This document shows positions 8,680 to 17,594 of a stretch of DNA of 42,865 bases, in pieces. Made by a program: the position numbers and the translations under genes. The notes beneath the pieces were generated by a model. That model searched no databases, had not been told where the DNA came from, and worked only from the letters and a program-made list of their open reading frames with translations. The first letter of the stretch is position 1; each line of letters opens with the position of its first letter. The DNA comes from Chitinophaga pinensis (GTDB lineage: Bacteria > Bacteroidota > Bacteroidia > Chitinophagales > Chitinophagaceae): NCBI GenBank assembly GCA_945865645.1, contig CAMBEI010000017.1:1-42865 (forward strand). The letters run 5' to 3'.

Positions 8680-9702
8680 ATGACTACACATCCTATAATA
8701 CAACTATTCATTTATACATTATCGGGGTTTTTATTTGGCCTTTTTTTACATAAAATTATAATGCCCAAATTGAGTAAAATAATTGCAAAAACTTCTTTTA
8801 AATACGATGATTTGATTGTTTTAACTATACGAAAATGGGTAATTCCTTGGTTTTTAGTCTTAGGTTTATTTTTTGGATTAAAACAGCTGAATCTAGATCT
8901 CCGGTTCTATTTCTGGATTCAAAATGGGCTTTTAATTTTTTATATTTTTTCTAGTACTATAATTATTTCGAAGGTAGTATCAGGATTAATAAAAATTAAA
9001 GCCTCCGACTCTGATACATTTATTTCTTCTTCATCTATTATTAGCAATATTGTAATTGTAACTATTTACAGTATTGGGATATTAATTATTTTACAAACAC
9101 AAGGTATTTCTATTACGCCGGTGCTAACTGCTTTAGGTGTAGGTGGATTGGCAGTTGCCTTAGCATTACAAAATACACTTTCTAATTTATTTGCCGGTTT
9201 GCAAATTATTTCTTCAGGTAATTTTATAAAAGGTAGTTTTATAAAAATAGCTTCGGGAGAAGATGGTTGTATAGAAGATATAACTTGGCGCTCTACTACC
9301 ATTAGAACTTTAACCGATCATATTATCATTGTCCCCAACGCTAAGTTAGCAGATATGATTGTTAGTAATTTTAATTTGCCGAAAACCGAATTATCTTTTA
9401 TTGTAGAAATTGGAGTGAGTTATGATAGTGATTTAACTCATGTTGAACTAGTTACTAAACAAGTAATTAAACAAATAATGGAGGAAGTTGAAGGAGGTGT
9501 TTCAGATTTTGAACCCGTTATTCGTTATTTCTCCTTTGGAGATAGTAGTATACAAATGAAAGCGACTTTAAGAGTAAAAGATTATGTAGCTCAGTTTGAT
9601 GTAAAAAGTGCGTTTATTAAAAAATTACATATAAAATTTATTGAACAAGGCATAAACATTCCTTTTCCTACGCGCACTGTTTATAGTAAAAAAGAGGATT
9701 AA
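8680..9702 (+). CDS. MscS-family mechanosensitive ion channel
   Basis: A 340-residue inner-membrane channel of the small-conductance mechanosensitive family, which releases solutes during osmotic downshock. Four hydrophobic helices (about residues 5-25, 50-70, 80-100, 125-142) precede the pore helix, with the glycine/alanine-rich motif LTALGVGGLAVALALQNTL followed by NLFAGLQI. The cytoplasmic beta domain (IKIASGEDGCIEDITWRSTT, IIVPNAKLADMIVSNF) and alpha/beta C-terminal domain follow, ending in INIPFPTRTVY, a usual MscS ending. It is a single gene and the only clearly intact plus-strand gene between two decayed loci. Confidence 0.93.
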   Translation: MTTHPIIQLFIYTLSGFLFGLFLHKIIMPKLSKIIAKTSFKYDDLIVLTIRKWVIPWFLVLGLFFGLKQLNLDLRFYFWIQNGLLIFYIFSSTIIISKVVSGLIKIKASDSDTFISSSSIISNIVIVTIYSIGILIILQTQGISITPVLTALGVGGLAVALALQNTLSNLFAGLQIISSGNFIKGSFIKIASGEDGCIEDITWRSTTIRTLTDHIIIVPNAKLADMIVSNFNLPKTELSFIVEIGVSYDSDLTHVELVTKQVIKQIMEEVEGGVSDFEPVIRYFSFGDSSIQMKATLRVKDYVAQFDVKSAFIKKLHIKFIEQGINIPFPTRTVYSKKED

Positions 9703-9708
9703 ATTGCA

Positions 9709-10001
9709 TTAGTTTTTCTTAACCCTTTTTTCTTCTAGCAATATTTTAATGTAAGATATTTTTAATCTATTTTCTAATAGTTCTATCTGTATTTTGGCAT
9801 TACGATTTGCATTACACATACTATCCGATAAATGAGCATCCCCTAATCTATTAATATTAACACCATCTGTATATAATAGGCAGTACTATCAATTCGTTAA
9901 CCCATATCACAGGATTTATGAGGCAAACCTAATTTACATTAGAATTTTGACCTATAGATGATAAAATGAAAAAAAACTTAAAATTCGATTAATAATTTCA
10001 T
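9709..10001 (-). pseudogene. Decayed small secreted protein (unrecognised family)
   Basis: I do not recognise the family. On the minus strand, ATG 10001 opens MKLLIEF and stops. Another frame continues with a signal-peptide-like FFFILSSIGQNSNVN, and later frames give LPHKSCDMG and RIDSTAYY. From 9885 down to the TAA at 9709..9711 one open frame of 58 codons reads TDGVNINRLGDAHLSDS and then ANRNAKIQIELLENRLK, with a lysine-rich end. The composition of this last part looks coding and soluble, unlike random AT-rich DNA. The best reading is a roughly 95-residue secreted protein broken by several frameshifts. The alternative is a short intact gene limited to 9709..9885. Confidence 0.4.
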
Positions 10002-10050
10002 GATATTTATGTTTAAAAATGAAAATTTTTTTAAAGTATAACAATTAAAT

Positions 10051-10593
10051 TTAAATACATGAATTCCTTAACATTTTCATATAAATTAGTCCTTTATTCC
10101 TAGCGAAATCTATATTGTTATCTGGAATGTCTCTTGGATTATCGTAAAGCTCCAAAGCTTTATTAATACTATTTTCCCTAAGCAAATGAATCATGGGATA
10201 AATTGAACGATTAGTGTAATTGGCCGCATCCTCCTCCGTTGTGCCAGCAAATATATAATGAGGATGAAAACTAGCTACTTGATAAATTCCATCATAGCCC
10301 TTTTCTGTTATCAATTTTTCTGCAGCAGAAACCATATTAAGATAATCATTAAATAGAGTCAACGCATTTGGAAAGATCAAGAAACCTGTTTCAAAGGTGT
10401 CGTCATTATCAAGTTGAGTAAGTTCTTGTAAAAAAGATTCTAAACAAATTTCAGCTTTTGTTGAATTTTCAACTTTATAAAAAACTGACTTTTGTTTTAT
10501 TACACGGGCAGCAAAAGGACAAAAATTGCAACCAATAACTACTTCTATTATCCATTTTTTTGTTTGATCTATAATATCTTGCGCCGTAACCAT
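10051..10593 (-). CDS. DUF1415 family protein
   Basis: A 180-residue soluble protein of unknown function. The N-terminal motif WIIEVVIGCNFCPFA (about 14-28) is the signature of DUF1415. The rest of the domain is seen in ETGFLIFPNAL, GYDGIYQVASFHPHYIFAG and NRSIYPMIHLLRE. The CNFCPFA cysteines could bind metal or be redox active, which is inference. It is monocistronic, with a -7 element about 23 bases upstream, and divergent from the MBL gene. Confidence 0.88.
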   Translation of the reverse strand: MVTAQDIIDQTKKWIIEVVIGCNFCPFAARVIKQKSVFYKVENSTKAEICLESFLQELTQLDNDDTFETGFLIFPNALTLFNDYLNMVSAAEKLITEKGYDGIYQVASFHPHYIFAGTTEEDAANYTNRSIYPMIHLLRENSINKALELYDNPRDIPDNNIDFARNKGLIYMKMLRNSCI

Positions 10594-10615
10594 TTTTAAT
10601 TATAATCTTATATAA

Positions 10616-10623
10616 CAAAGCTA
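10616..10623 (-). promoter_or_regulatory. Putative -7 element TAGCTTTG before the DUF1415 gene
   Basis: Exact TAnnTTTG match on the minus strand, 22 bases before the ATG at 10593. Confidence 0.45.
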
Positions 10624-10698
10624 ATGTTATTTATGATTATGATGGTTCTATTTTCATTTTTTTATTACTGCAAACTTTTGTTTTTCTTTGTAATTAAT

Positions 10699-11517
10699 AT
10701 GTCACTTTACATCACTTCATTAAACTCGGGCAGTAACGGTAATTGTTATTATGTTGGCAATAATACAGAGGCTGTTTTAATTGATGCAGGACTATCCTGT
10801 CGTGAAACAGAAAAGCGCATGAAAAAGTTAGGACTGGATATAAAAATGATTAAGGCTATTTTTATATCTCATGAGCACGGTGATCATATTAAAGGAGTAA
10901 GTACTATAGCCAATAAGTATAGTTTACCTGTTTACATCACTAATAAAACAGGTAAAAATGGGCCTAGATTAATTACTCATCTTTCAAAAACATTTGAAGC
11001 TAATAAAACAATATTTATAGGGAGCTTAAAAATTATTCCATTTTCTAAAAGTCATGATGCAATAGATCCGCATAGTTTTATTATCAGTTTTAAAGATATA
11101 ACTGTCGGGGTTTTAACTGATATAGGAAATGTTTGTAAAGAAGTAATCCAATACTTTAATAAATGTCATGCCGTTTTTTTAGAATCTAATTATGATGATC
11201 AAATGCTTGAGAACGGGAAATACCCAATTCATTTAAAAAACAGGATACGTGGCGGATTGGGACATTTGTCAAATAGAGAAGCTCTAAACTTATTTATAGA
11301 GCATCGCTCCCCTTCTTTATCGCATCTTTTATTGGCCCATTTATCAAAGGAAAATAATTCGCCAGAAATGGTTAAACACTTATTTGAACAACATGCTAAT
11401 GAAACAAAGATTATCATTGCTTCCAGGCACAAGGAATCTGAAATTTATCAGATTAATAATTCCTACTTTTCAGAAAAAAAAAAGGGTTACAAAGCACATA
11501 AAATTAGGGACGTTTAA
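10699..11517 (+). CDS. MBL-fold metallo-hydrolase, YycJ/WalJ-like
   Basis: A 272-residue metallo-beta-lactamase-fold protein. The zinc motif HxHxDH is seen as ISHEHGDHIKG, preceded by SGSNGNCYYVG near the N-terminus and AVLIDAGLSC, and followed by GVLTDIGN and a late LLAHLSKENN. This arrangement matches the YycJ/WalJ branch, linked in Firmicutes to nuclease or cell-wall functions; the role here is unknown. I start at ATG 10699 (MSLYITSLNSGSNGN). The open upstream extension from 10624 is a phenylalanine-rich artefact of AT-rich sequence. It is convergent with the Gre-like gene, 19 bases apart. Confidence 0.9.
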   Translation: MSLYITSLNSGSNGNCYYVGNNTEAVLIDAGLSCRETEKRMKKLGLDIKMIKAIFISHEHGDHIKGVSTIANKYSLPVYITNKTGKNGPRLITHLSKTFEANKTIFIGSLKIIPFSKSHDAIDPHSFIISFKDITVGVLTDIGNVCKEVIQYFNKCHAVFLESNYDDQMLENGKYPIHLKNRIRGGLGHLSNREALNLFIEHRSPSLSHLLLAHLSKENNSPEMVKHLFEQHANETKIIIASRHKESEIYQINNSYFSEKKKGYKAHKIRDV

Positions 11518-11536
11518 ATTATATATGGGGTGTGTG

Positions 11537-11986
11537 TTATTCAATACTTTCTATATAGTACTCGATATTATTTACTATTACTTTATTGTATATTTTTAAG
11601 CCCATTAATTTTTTACCTAAAGGCGATTGTGGAGATAGTGCATATACAACCATCCCATCAATAAGAGCTTTTCGCATGGCTATACTAATAAAAAAATAAC
11701 CCTTATTAGTTCTAATTAAGCTACCATTCATAATTATGGATGAAGATAATGTCGGGTTTATTTTATCTAACAAGTTTTTTTGTGTTAATACCACTTGTAA
11801 TTGTTCTCGAGCATTAGATTGTTCAATTTGAAGCATAGCTAATGCGGTTTCGTATTTATCTCCTGCGGTACTTTTCGTTTCATTGCTACTACTTTCCTTT
11901 AAGTCGACCAAAGACTTTTGTAATATGGGAATATTAGTATTAAGCATTTTTAAAAAATGGATATATATTTTTTGTTTTATGCTCAT
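11537..11986 (-). CDS. GreA/GreB-like small protein
   Basis: A 149-residue protein with an N-terminal helical segment (IPILQKSLVDLKESSSNETK, then GDKYETALAMLQIEQSN) that probably forms a coiled-coil hairpin, and a small C-terminal globular domain ending in YALSPQSPLGKKLMGLKIYN. That C-terminal pattern (ALSPQSPLGKxLxG) is the FKBP-like domain of GreA/GreB transcript cleavage factors, so a role in binding the RNA polymerase secondary channel is plausible but unproven. Bacteroidota carry a short family of this kind beside true GreA, often mis-named in databases. It is convergent with the MBL gene. Confidence 0.7.
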   Translation of the reverse strand: MSIKQKIYIHFLKMLNTNIPILQKSLVDLKESSSNETKSTAGDKYETALAMLQIEQSNAREQLQVVLTQKNLLDKINPTLSSSIIMNGSLIRTNKGYFFISIAMRKALIDGMVVYALSPQSPLGKKLMGLKIYNKVIVNNIEYYIESIE

Positions 11987-12077
11987 TTTTATATGTGTAA
12001 AAATAAAGATTCAATAGGTATTAATATGTATCATTTTACACTTAAATAAGTTTTAATCTAATAAGTGTCGTATTAAT

Positions 12078-12085
12078 TACTTTTG
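12078..12085 (+). promoter_or_regulatory. Possible -7 element TACTTTTG before the dioxygenase gene
   Basis: Exact TAnnTTTG match, but 90 bases before ATG 12176, farther than at other genes here. It could be fortuitous. Confidence 0.3.
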
Positions 12086-12175
12086 CAGTAAAATTTAAGT
12101 GTTTATGCACTTAAAGCTAGGCTACAGAAAATTTAGATAGCTATTTTAAAAATAGTATTACAATACACATTGATA

Positions 12176-12769
12176 ATGAATGAACAATTTGATCTTTTAA
12201 TAGACAGCTATCTGCTAAATGATATTGGCATTGCTCCCCTTTTTTTAACTCCGGAACTATCAGCTGGTCTGCAGCAAAATATTATACAGTTACAACAAGA
12301 TAACTTGATGACGCCTGCTGGAATTGGAAATGATAAACAAAAGCATATTAATAATAACATACGAACAGATAAAATTTACTGGCTTGATAAAAAGCATGAC
12401 AATGTTTTTGAAAAAGAATTCTTACAACACGCAGAAAATTTCATTGAACACCTTAATAGAAGCTGTTATACCGGTATTAATGCTTATGAATTTCACTATG
12501 CAGTATATGAACAAGGCAGTTTTTATAAACCCCATAAAGATCAATTTAAAAATAACAGTAATCGAAAATTTTCACTTATTTCTTATTTAAATGATAATTG
12601 GGAGGTTAAAGATGGAGGGCAATTGCAGATTTATAAAAATGAAATTATACAGCAAATTATTCCTCATTCGCGAACGGCCGTTCTTTTTAAAAGTGATGAA
12701 ATTGAGCATGAAGTAATAGTTGCTAACCGCCAAAGAATGAGCATTACTGGGTGGTTAAAAACACTTTAA
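12176..12769 (+). CDS. 2OG-Fe(II) dioxygenase, prolyl-hydroxylase (SM-20) type
   Basis: A 197-residue cytosolic non-haem iron dioxygenase. The iron triad is visible: H120 and D122 in YKPHKDQF and H178 in EIEHEV. Arg187 in RQRMSITGWL is the 2-oxoglutarate-binding position. The spacing and the closing SITGW match the prolyl 4-hydroxylase-like branch, so it may hydroxylate a protein prolyl residue (in other bacteria EF-Tu is a target); the substrate is not readable here. The start is ATG 12176; an in-frame TTG lies six bases earlier. It is convergent with the GNAT gene, 15 bases apart. Confidence 0.88.
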   Translation: MNEQFDLLIDSYLLNDIGIAPLFLTPELSAGLQQNIIQLQQDNLMTPAGIGNDKQKHINNNIRTDKIYWLDKKHDNVFEKEFLQHAENFIEHLNRSCYTGINAYEFHYAVYEQGSFYKPHKDQFKNNSNRKFSLISYLNDNWEVKDGGQLQIYKNEIIQQIIPHSRTAVLFKSDEIEHEVIVANRQRMSITGWLKTL

Positions 12770-12784
12770 TTTACAAGTATAACA

Positions 12785-13318
12785 TTATGTTTTTATTTTT
12801 TTTAAAACCATAAATTCCAATTTTTTTAAATGGTTACCTGTTAATCCGTCTTCATTAAAAGGTTTTCTTTCCCCTGTATCCATATAGCCACATCGATTAT
12901 ACCAATCTATTAGCTCTGTACGTAAGGAAATTACTGACATATAAATAGCATTAATATTAATATGCTGTGCAAATTCTTCTGCAGCCAATAATAGCTGCTT
13001 TCCAATACCAGCTCCTTGTAAATGTGGTAAAACACTAAACATACCCAGATTAATACTGGAGTGAAGTTGTTGTATGTTGATACAGCCTATAATTTTTTGC
13101 TGATTACTTTTGTAAATTAAAAATATGCTCCCTGTTTGCTGCATTACTTCCTGTACAGTTTTCTCATCTGCTCTTGTATCGCCTGCTATAAGATCAGCTT
13201 CTGATGTCCAGCCCTGTTTAGATGTTTCGCCACGGTAAGCCATATTTAATAAATTTTTTATAGGCACAACATCTTTGTTAACAGCAACGCATATATTAAG
13301 GTTTGAGCAATACCACAT
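12785..13318 (-). CDS. GNAT-family N-acetyltransferase
   Basis: A 177-residue acetyltransferase. The acetyl-CoA pyrophosphate loop is seen as LQGAGIGKQL (Q101-G-A-G-I-G), preceded by strand NLGMFSVLP and followed by a helix and AIYMSVISLRTELIDWYNRCGY, the usual GNAT motif B. The substrate is unknown. The ATG begins only six bases after the hutU stop, so it is almost surely translated from the hutU transcript and could act on an amino-acid or nitrogen metabolite, but that is inference from position only. Confidence 0.9.
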   Translation of the reverse strand: MWYCSNLNICVAVNKDVVPIKNLLNMAYRGETSKQGWTSEADLIAGDTRADEKTVQEVMQQTGSIFLIYKSNQQKIIGCINIQQLHSSINLGMFSVLPHLQGAGIGKQLLLAAEEFAQHININAIYMSVISLRTELIDWYNRCGYMDTGERKPFNEDGLTGNHLKKLEFMVLKKIKT

Positions 13319-13324
13319 TAAATA

Positions 13325-15055
13325 TTATTTAAGTTTTTCAATTATATCAAGTTTAAATTTTCTAGCATAATCTTTTGCGACATCATATCCTGCATCTGCA
13401 TGTCTGATAACGCCCATGCCTGGGTCATTGCGTAAAACTCTTTTTAATCTTTGTTCAGCTTCATCTGTACCATCAGCAACAATCACCATACCTGCATGTA
13501 TGCTGTACCCCATGCCAACACCACCTCCATGATGTAGGCTCACCCAACTGGCGCCTCCGGCAGTGTTTATAAGCGCATTTAAAATTGGCCAGTCGGCAAC
13601 AGCATCACTGCCATCAAGCATACTTTCTGTTTCTCGGTTTGGTGATGCCACACTACCTGTATCTAGATGATCACGCCCTATAACAATTGGTGCTTTCACT
13701 TTTCCTGTTCTTACTAGTTCATTAAAAGCAAATCCAGCTTTTTCTCTTTCGCCTTGTCCAAGCCAGCAAATTCTTGCTGGCAATCCCTGAAAAGCGATTT
13801 TTTCTTTTGCCATCTGCATCCACCTTAGCAATCCTTTATTATCAGGAAACATATTGATGATGAGCTCATCTGTTACTGCAATATCATTTGGGTCGCCACT
13901 AAGTGCAGCCCAACGAAAAGGACCTTTACCTTCACAAAATAAGGGACGAATATAAGCTGGTACAAAACCTGGAAAATCGAAATTGTGATTTAATTGAAAA
14001 TGGTCACCTGCGTTTTCAATTTTCAATTTTTCAGTTATCATTTTTGTTTCATATTCCTGAGCCCTTGCTCTTATATTATTACCATAATCAAAAGTGATGG
14101 CCCCTTTATGCATCAGTTGCAACATTAGTTGTACGTGTCGGTGCATACTTTCATAACTCAGCTCGGTATAATGTTCTGGATTATTTTTTCTTAACAGTGT
14201 AGCGTCTTCATTGTTGAGGGTATGCGGAATATAACCAATAAGTGGGTCATGGGCACTAGTTTGGTCAGTAAGTGTATCTGGTATAATTTCTCTTTTTATC
14301 AGTCTATCTAACAAATGAATAGCATTACACAATACACCAATACTTTTTGCAATACCTTCTTTACGGTAATAAACGGCAGCGTTGATTGCTTCATCAATAG
14401 TAGTATGTTTTTCATCTAGGTACTTTGTTTCTATGCGTTTGTCAATACGCCACTCTTCCACTTCTGCAATTAATGCAACTCCTTCATTCATGGTAATTGC
14501 TAAAGGTTGTGCACCACCCATGCCACCGAGTCCTGCTGTTACATTTAGCGTATTTTTTAATGTGCCTCCAAAATGTTTATCAGCGATGGCTCCATAGGTT
14601 TCGTAAGTGCCTTGTACAATACCTTGTGAGCCGATATATATCCAGCTTCCCGCAGTCATCTGTCCATACATCATCAGGCCTTTTTTTTCTAGCTCGTCAA
14701 ATTGTTTCCAATTAGCCCAATTAGGTACCAATTGGCTATTACTTATTAAAACCCTTGGTGCATCTTTATGTGTTTGCAAAATACCTACAGGCTTTCCACT
14801 TTGTATTAAAAGGGTTTCATCGGATTCTAAAATTTTTAATGCCTTGATGATATTATCCAGTGCTTCAAAATTTCGTGCAGCTTTTCCACGCCCACCATAT
14901 ACGATCAGATCTTCGGGACGTTCGGCTACTTCCGGATCAAGATTATTCAATAACATTCTTAATGCAGCTTCTTGTATCCAACCCTTACACTGTAGTTTGT
15001 TTCCGATTGGGGTTTTATATTTTACCGGATCGTATTTATTTATTTCGTTTAGCAT
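13325..15055 (-). CDS. hutU: Urocanate hydratase
   Basis: Second enzyme of histidine degradation, converting urocanate to 4-imidazolone-5-propionate with tightly bound NAD+. Recognised over its whole 576 residues: [10 protein letters not shown] (53-62), the NAD-binding [10 protein letters not shown] (175-184), [32 protein letters not shown] and [15 protein letters not shown]. Slightly longer than the classical 556-residue enzyme. It heads a transcript with the GNAT gene and is divergent from deoD. hutH lies on the same strand beyond deoD. hutI and the formiminoglutamate step are not in the window. Confidence 0.97.
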   Translation of the reverse strand: MLNEINKYDPVKYKTPIGNKLQCKGWIQEAALRMLLNNLDPEVAERPEDLIVYGGRGKAARNFEALDNIIKALKILESDETLLIQSGKPVGILQTHKDAPRVLISNSQLVPNWANWKQFDELEKKGLMMYGQMTAGSWIYIGSQGIVQGTYETYGAIADKHFGGTLKNTLNVTAGLGGMGGAQPLAITMNEGVALIAEVEEWRIDKRIETKYLDEKHTTIDEAINAAVYYRKEGIAKSIGVLCNAIHLLDRLIKREIIPDTLTDQTSAHDPLIGYIPHTLNNEDATLLRKNNPEHYTELSYESMHRHVQLMLQLMHKGAITFDYGNNIRARAQEYETKMITEKLKIENAGDHFQLNHNFDFPGFVPAYIRPLFCEGKGPFRWAALSGDPNDIAVTDELIINMFPDNKGLLRWMQMAKEKIAFQGLPARICWLGQGEREKAGFAFNELVRTGKVKAPIVIGRDHLDTGSVASPNRETESMLDGSDAVADWPILNALINTAGGASWVSLHHGGGVGMGYSIHAGMVIVADGTDEAEQRLKRVLRNDPGMGVIRHADAGYDVAKDYARKFKLDIIEKLK

Positions 15056-15234
15056 ATTTATTTATTATAAAAGCGTGCTATAATTAACTAAGCACTTTCG
15101 CATATTATTATTAGTTTTTATTAAAAAAGATATGACTTTATTAGTTTATCAGTTAACTGTAAAATTAGTCAAAATTGGTTCTCTTGCCTAAATTGGATTT
15201 AATTAAATATCTTCAATTTTATTAAACTTTATTT

Positions 15235-15972
15235 ATGAGTATTCATATAAGTGCTCTACCTAGTGAAATTGCCAAAATAGTTTTGCTTGCAGGCGATCCA
15301 TTACGTGCAAAAAATATAGCAGATAACATGTTACAAGATGTTAAACAGGTAAACAGCACCCGTAATGCATTTTATTTTACAGGGACCTATAAAAAAGTTC
15401 TAATAACTATTGGGGCTAGTGGCATGGGGTGTCCTTCAATAGGCATATATTCTTATGAACTTTTTAATGATTATGATGTAGCTTGTATTATTCGTATTGG
15501 TACTGCAGGAGCTTATTGTGAAACAACTGCACTATATGATGTGATTAATGCAAATAAAGCATTCAGCGAATCAACCTATGCCAAAGAAGCGTTTAATATA
15601 AATACTAATTACCAATGCCACCAGGGCATTGCCTACGAATTAATTAATACGACTGCTAAAAAATTGCAGATACCGGTTAAAGCATCCAACATTCATTCCA
15701 GCGACGTTTTTTATAGAAGCGAAAAGGGTATCCCTGCTATTGCAGTAGAGAATAATTGTGTGTGTGTAGAGATGGAAGCTTTTGCACTATTTGCAAATGC
15801 TCAATATCTGAATAAAATGGCAGCTACCATTCTAACAATTTCTGATATTATTCCAACACAAGAGGCCATGTCGGCAGATCAACGACAGAATTCTTTAGAT
15901 AAGATGTCGGAATTAGCTTTAGAGTCGGCTTTAGCTATAAATAGCTGGCTTAAAAAGAATGAAACTACCTAA
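15235..15972 (+). CDS. deoD: Purine nucleoside phosphorylase, DeoD type
   Basis: A 245-residue hexameric-type phosphorylase that splits purine (deoxy)nucleosides with phosphate into base and (deoxy)ribose 1-phosphate. Motifs: GDPLRAK (20-26) and RIGTAG (87-92) for phosphate, VEMEAF (178-183) for ribose, and S203-D204, the position of the base-protonating aspartate of the E. coli enzyme. Its TAA overlaps the hutH stop on the other strand by four bases. It sits alone on the plus strand between two hut genes. The near-match TAAACTTT just before the start is too weak to list as a promoter. Confidence 0.95.
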   Translation: MSIHISALPSEIAKIVLLAGDPLRAKNIADNMLQDVKQVNSTRNAFYFTGTYKKVLITIGASGMGCPSIGIYSYELFNDYDVACIIRIGTAGAYCETTALYDVINANKAFSESTYAKEAFNINTNYQCHQGIAYELINTTAKKLQIPVKASNIHSSDVFYRSEKGIPAIAVENNCVCVEMEAFALFANAQYLNKMAATILTISDIIPTQEAMSADQRQNSLDKMSELALESALAINSWLKKNETT

Positions 15973-17465
15973 TTTATTTTATAAGTCTTTAAAAAATCAA
16001 CGGCCTTAATCATATCCACATGTAAAATTCTGTCGGCCTCATTAAAGCTAACTTCCTTTCTAAATGCGGTAACAATTTCTTCAAGCACTGCCGATGTTTT
16101 TAATGGTCTGCGAAATTCCAATGCTTGTATAGCAGTTAATAATTCTATTGCTAATACTTTTTCTACATTATCCACTACCCTTTTACATTTGGTAGCAGCA
16201 TTAGCACCCATACTTACGTGGTCTTCCTGGTTATTGCTGGATGGTATAGAGTCTACCGAGGATGGTGTACAGAGTTGTTTGTTCTCGCTAACAATTCCTG
16301 CAGCAGTGTATTGAGGTATCATTAATCCAGAATTTAACCCGGGGTTTGAAATTAAAAATGCTGGCAATCCTCTTTGTCCGCTAATAAGTTGGTAGGTTCT
16401 TCTCTCAGAAATACTAGCCAGTTCGCTCATCGCAATTGCTAAAAAATCTAATGTTATGGCTAAAGGTTGACCATGAAAATTACCCCCGCTTATAATTAAA
16501 TCATCATCAGGAAAAATATTTGGATTATCTGTTACTGAATTAACTTCTTTTATGAATACGCTTAAAATATAATTAAAACTATCTTTAGTAGCACCATGTA
16601 CTTGTGGTATGCATCGGAAAGAATAAGGATCTTGCACCTGTATTTTTTTTTGTGCATTAATTTCGCTATCAATTAATAATTTTCTCATGGTTGCTGCAGT
16701 CTCCACTTGACCATCATGTGCACGGATGGCATGAATATTTTCATGTAGAGGTTCAGGCACACAATCAAACGCATCGTAGCTGAGTGCAGCAATTATATTA
16801 GCCCATTTTATTAAACGATCGCATTCAACTAAATTATATAAACCATAGGCACTCATAAACTGAGTGCCATTTATTAGCGCTAGTCCTTCTTTACTTTTGA
16901 GCTCAATAGGTTTCCAGTTAAATTTTTGTAGCATTTGCAATGCAGGCATTTTTATATTTTGATGCCTAACTTCTCCTAACCCAATTAATGGTAAACTTAA
17001 ATGGCTTAGTGGAGCCAAATCACCAGAGGCACCTAAAGAACCCTGTGTATAAATAACTGGAATTACATCGTTGTTGTACATTTCTATCAATCTTACAACT
17101 GTGCTTATTTTCACACCGGAATAACCAAAGCTAAGAGACTTTATTTTAAAGGCAATCATTAGTTTTACTATTTCTTTTGGCACTTCCTCTCCCATACCGC
17201 AGGCATGAGATTTAATAAGATTATTTTGTAACTCCTGCAGTTTATTTTTTTCTATTTGTACATTTTGTAAAAAGCCAAAGCCAGTATTAATGCCATAAAA
17301 AATAGCATCAGAATTAAGCATTTTGTCATCTAAGTATTTACGACAATTGTTTATAGATTCATGGGCATCAGGGGATATTGATATCAGTTGTGAGCGATGC
17401 AGCAAATCTTTTATTTGCTGAAAGTTGTTAAAATTCTTATCTAATAGTAAATATTTATCGCTCAT
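15969..17465 (-). CDS. hutH: Histidine ammonia-lyase
   Basis: First enzyme of histidine degradation, eliminating ammonia to give urocanate. The 498 residues include the Ala146-Ser147-Gly148 triad in GSLGASGDLAPLSH that cyclises into the MIO cofactor, YGINTGFG (57-64) with the catalytic tyrosine, and conserved NGTQ, QDPYSFRC, GGNFHGQP and SSNNQEDHVSMG. The length is normal. It is transcribed toward hutU but separated from it by deoD in the opposite direction, so the two hut genes need separate promoters. Confidence 0.97.
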   Translation of the reverse strand: MSDKYLLLDKNFNNFQQIKDLLHRSQLISISPDAHESINNCRKYLDDKMLNSDAIFYGINTGFGFLQNVQIEKNKLQELQNNLIKSHACGMGEEVPKEIVKLMIAFKIKSLSFGYSGVKISTVVRLIEMYNNDVIPVIYTQGSLGASGDLAPLSHLSLPLIGLGEVRHQNIKMPALQMLQKFNWKPIELKSKEGLALINGTQFMSAYGLYNLVECDRLIKWANIIAALSYDAFDCVPEPLHENIHAIRAHDGQVETAATMRKLLIDSEINAQKKIQVQDPYSFRCIPQVHGATKDSFNYILSVFIKEVNSVTDNPNIFPDDDLIISGGNFHGQPLAITLDFLAIAMSELASISERRTYQLISGQRGLPAFLISNPGLNSGLMIPQYTAAGIVSENKQLCTPSSVDSIPSSNNQEDHVSMGANAATKCKRVVDNVEKVLAIELLTAIQALEFRRPLKTSAVLEEIVTAFRKEVSFNEADRILHVDMIKAVDFLKTYKIN

Positions 17466-17515
17466 ATAGATATATAAATTATTTTGTTCAATCAGGTTTA
17501 AAAATATAACTTAGT

Positions 17516-17523
17516 CAAAAGTA
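17516..17523 (-). promoter_or_regulatory. Putative -7 element TACTTTTG before hutH
   Basis: Exact TAnnTTTG match on the minus strand, about 50 bases before the hutH ATG at 17465. Confidence 0.4.
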
Positions 17524-17594
17524 ATACAAAAACTGCTTTTAAATATAGGAGAATTAGACAATGCCTCAACCCTATAAAATTAAAAACAATTTTA

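Noticed and set aside
14607..15083. 158-codon open frame on the plus strand opposite hutU
   Set aside because: Antisense of a fully conserved hutU. The translated product is Ser/Ile/Pro rich with no recognisable motif.
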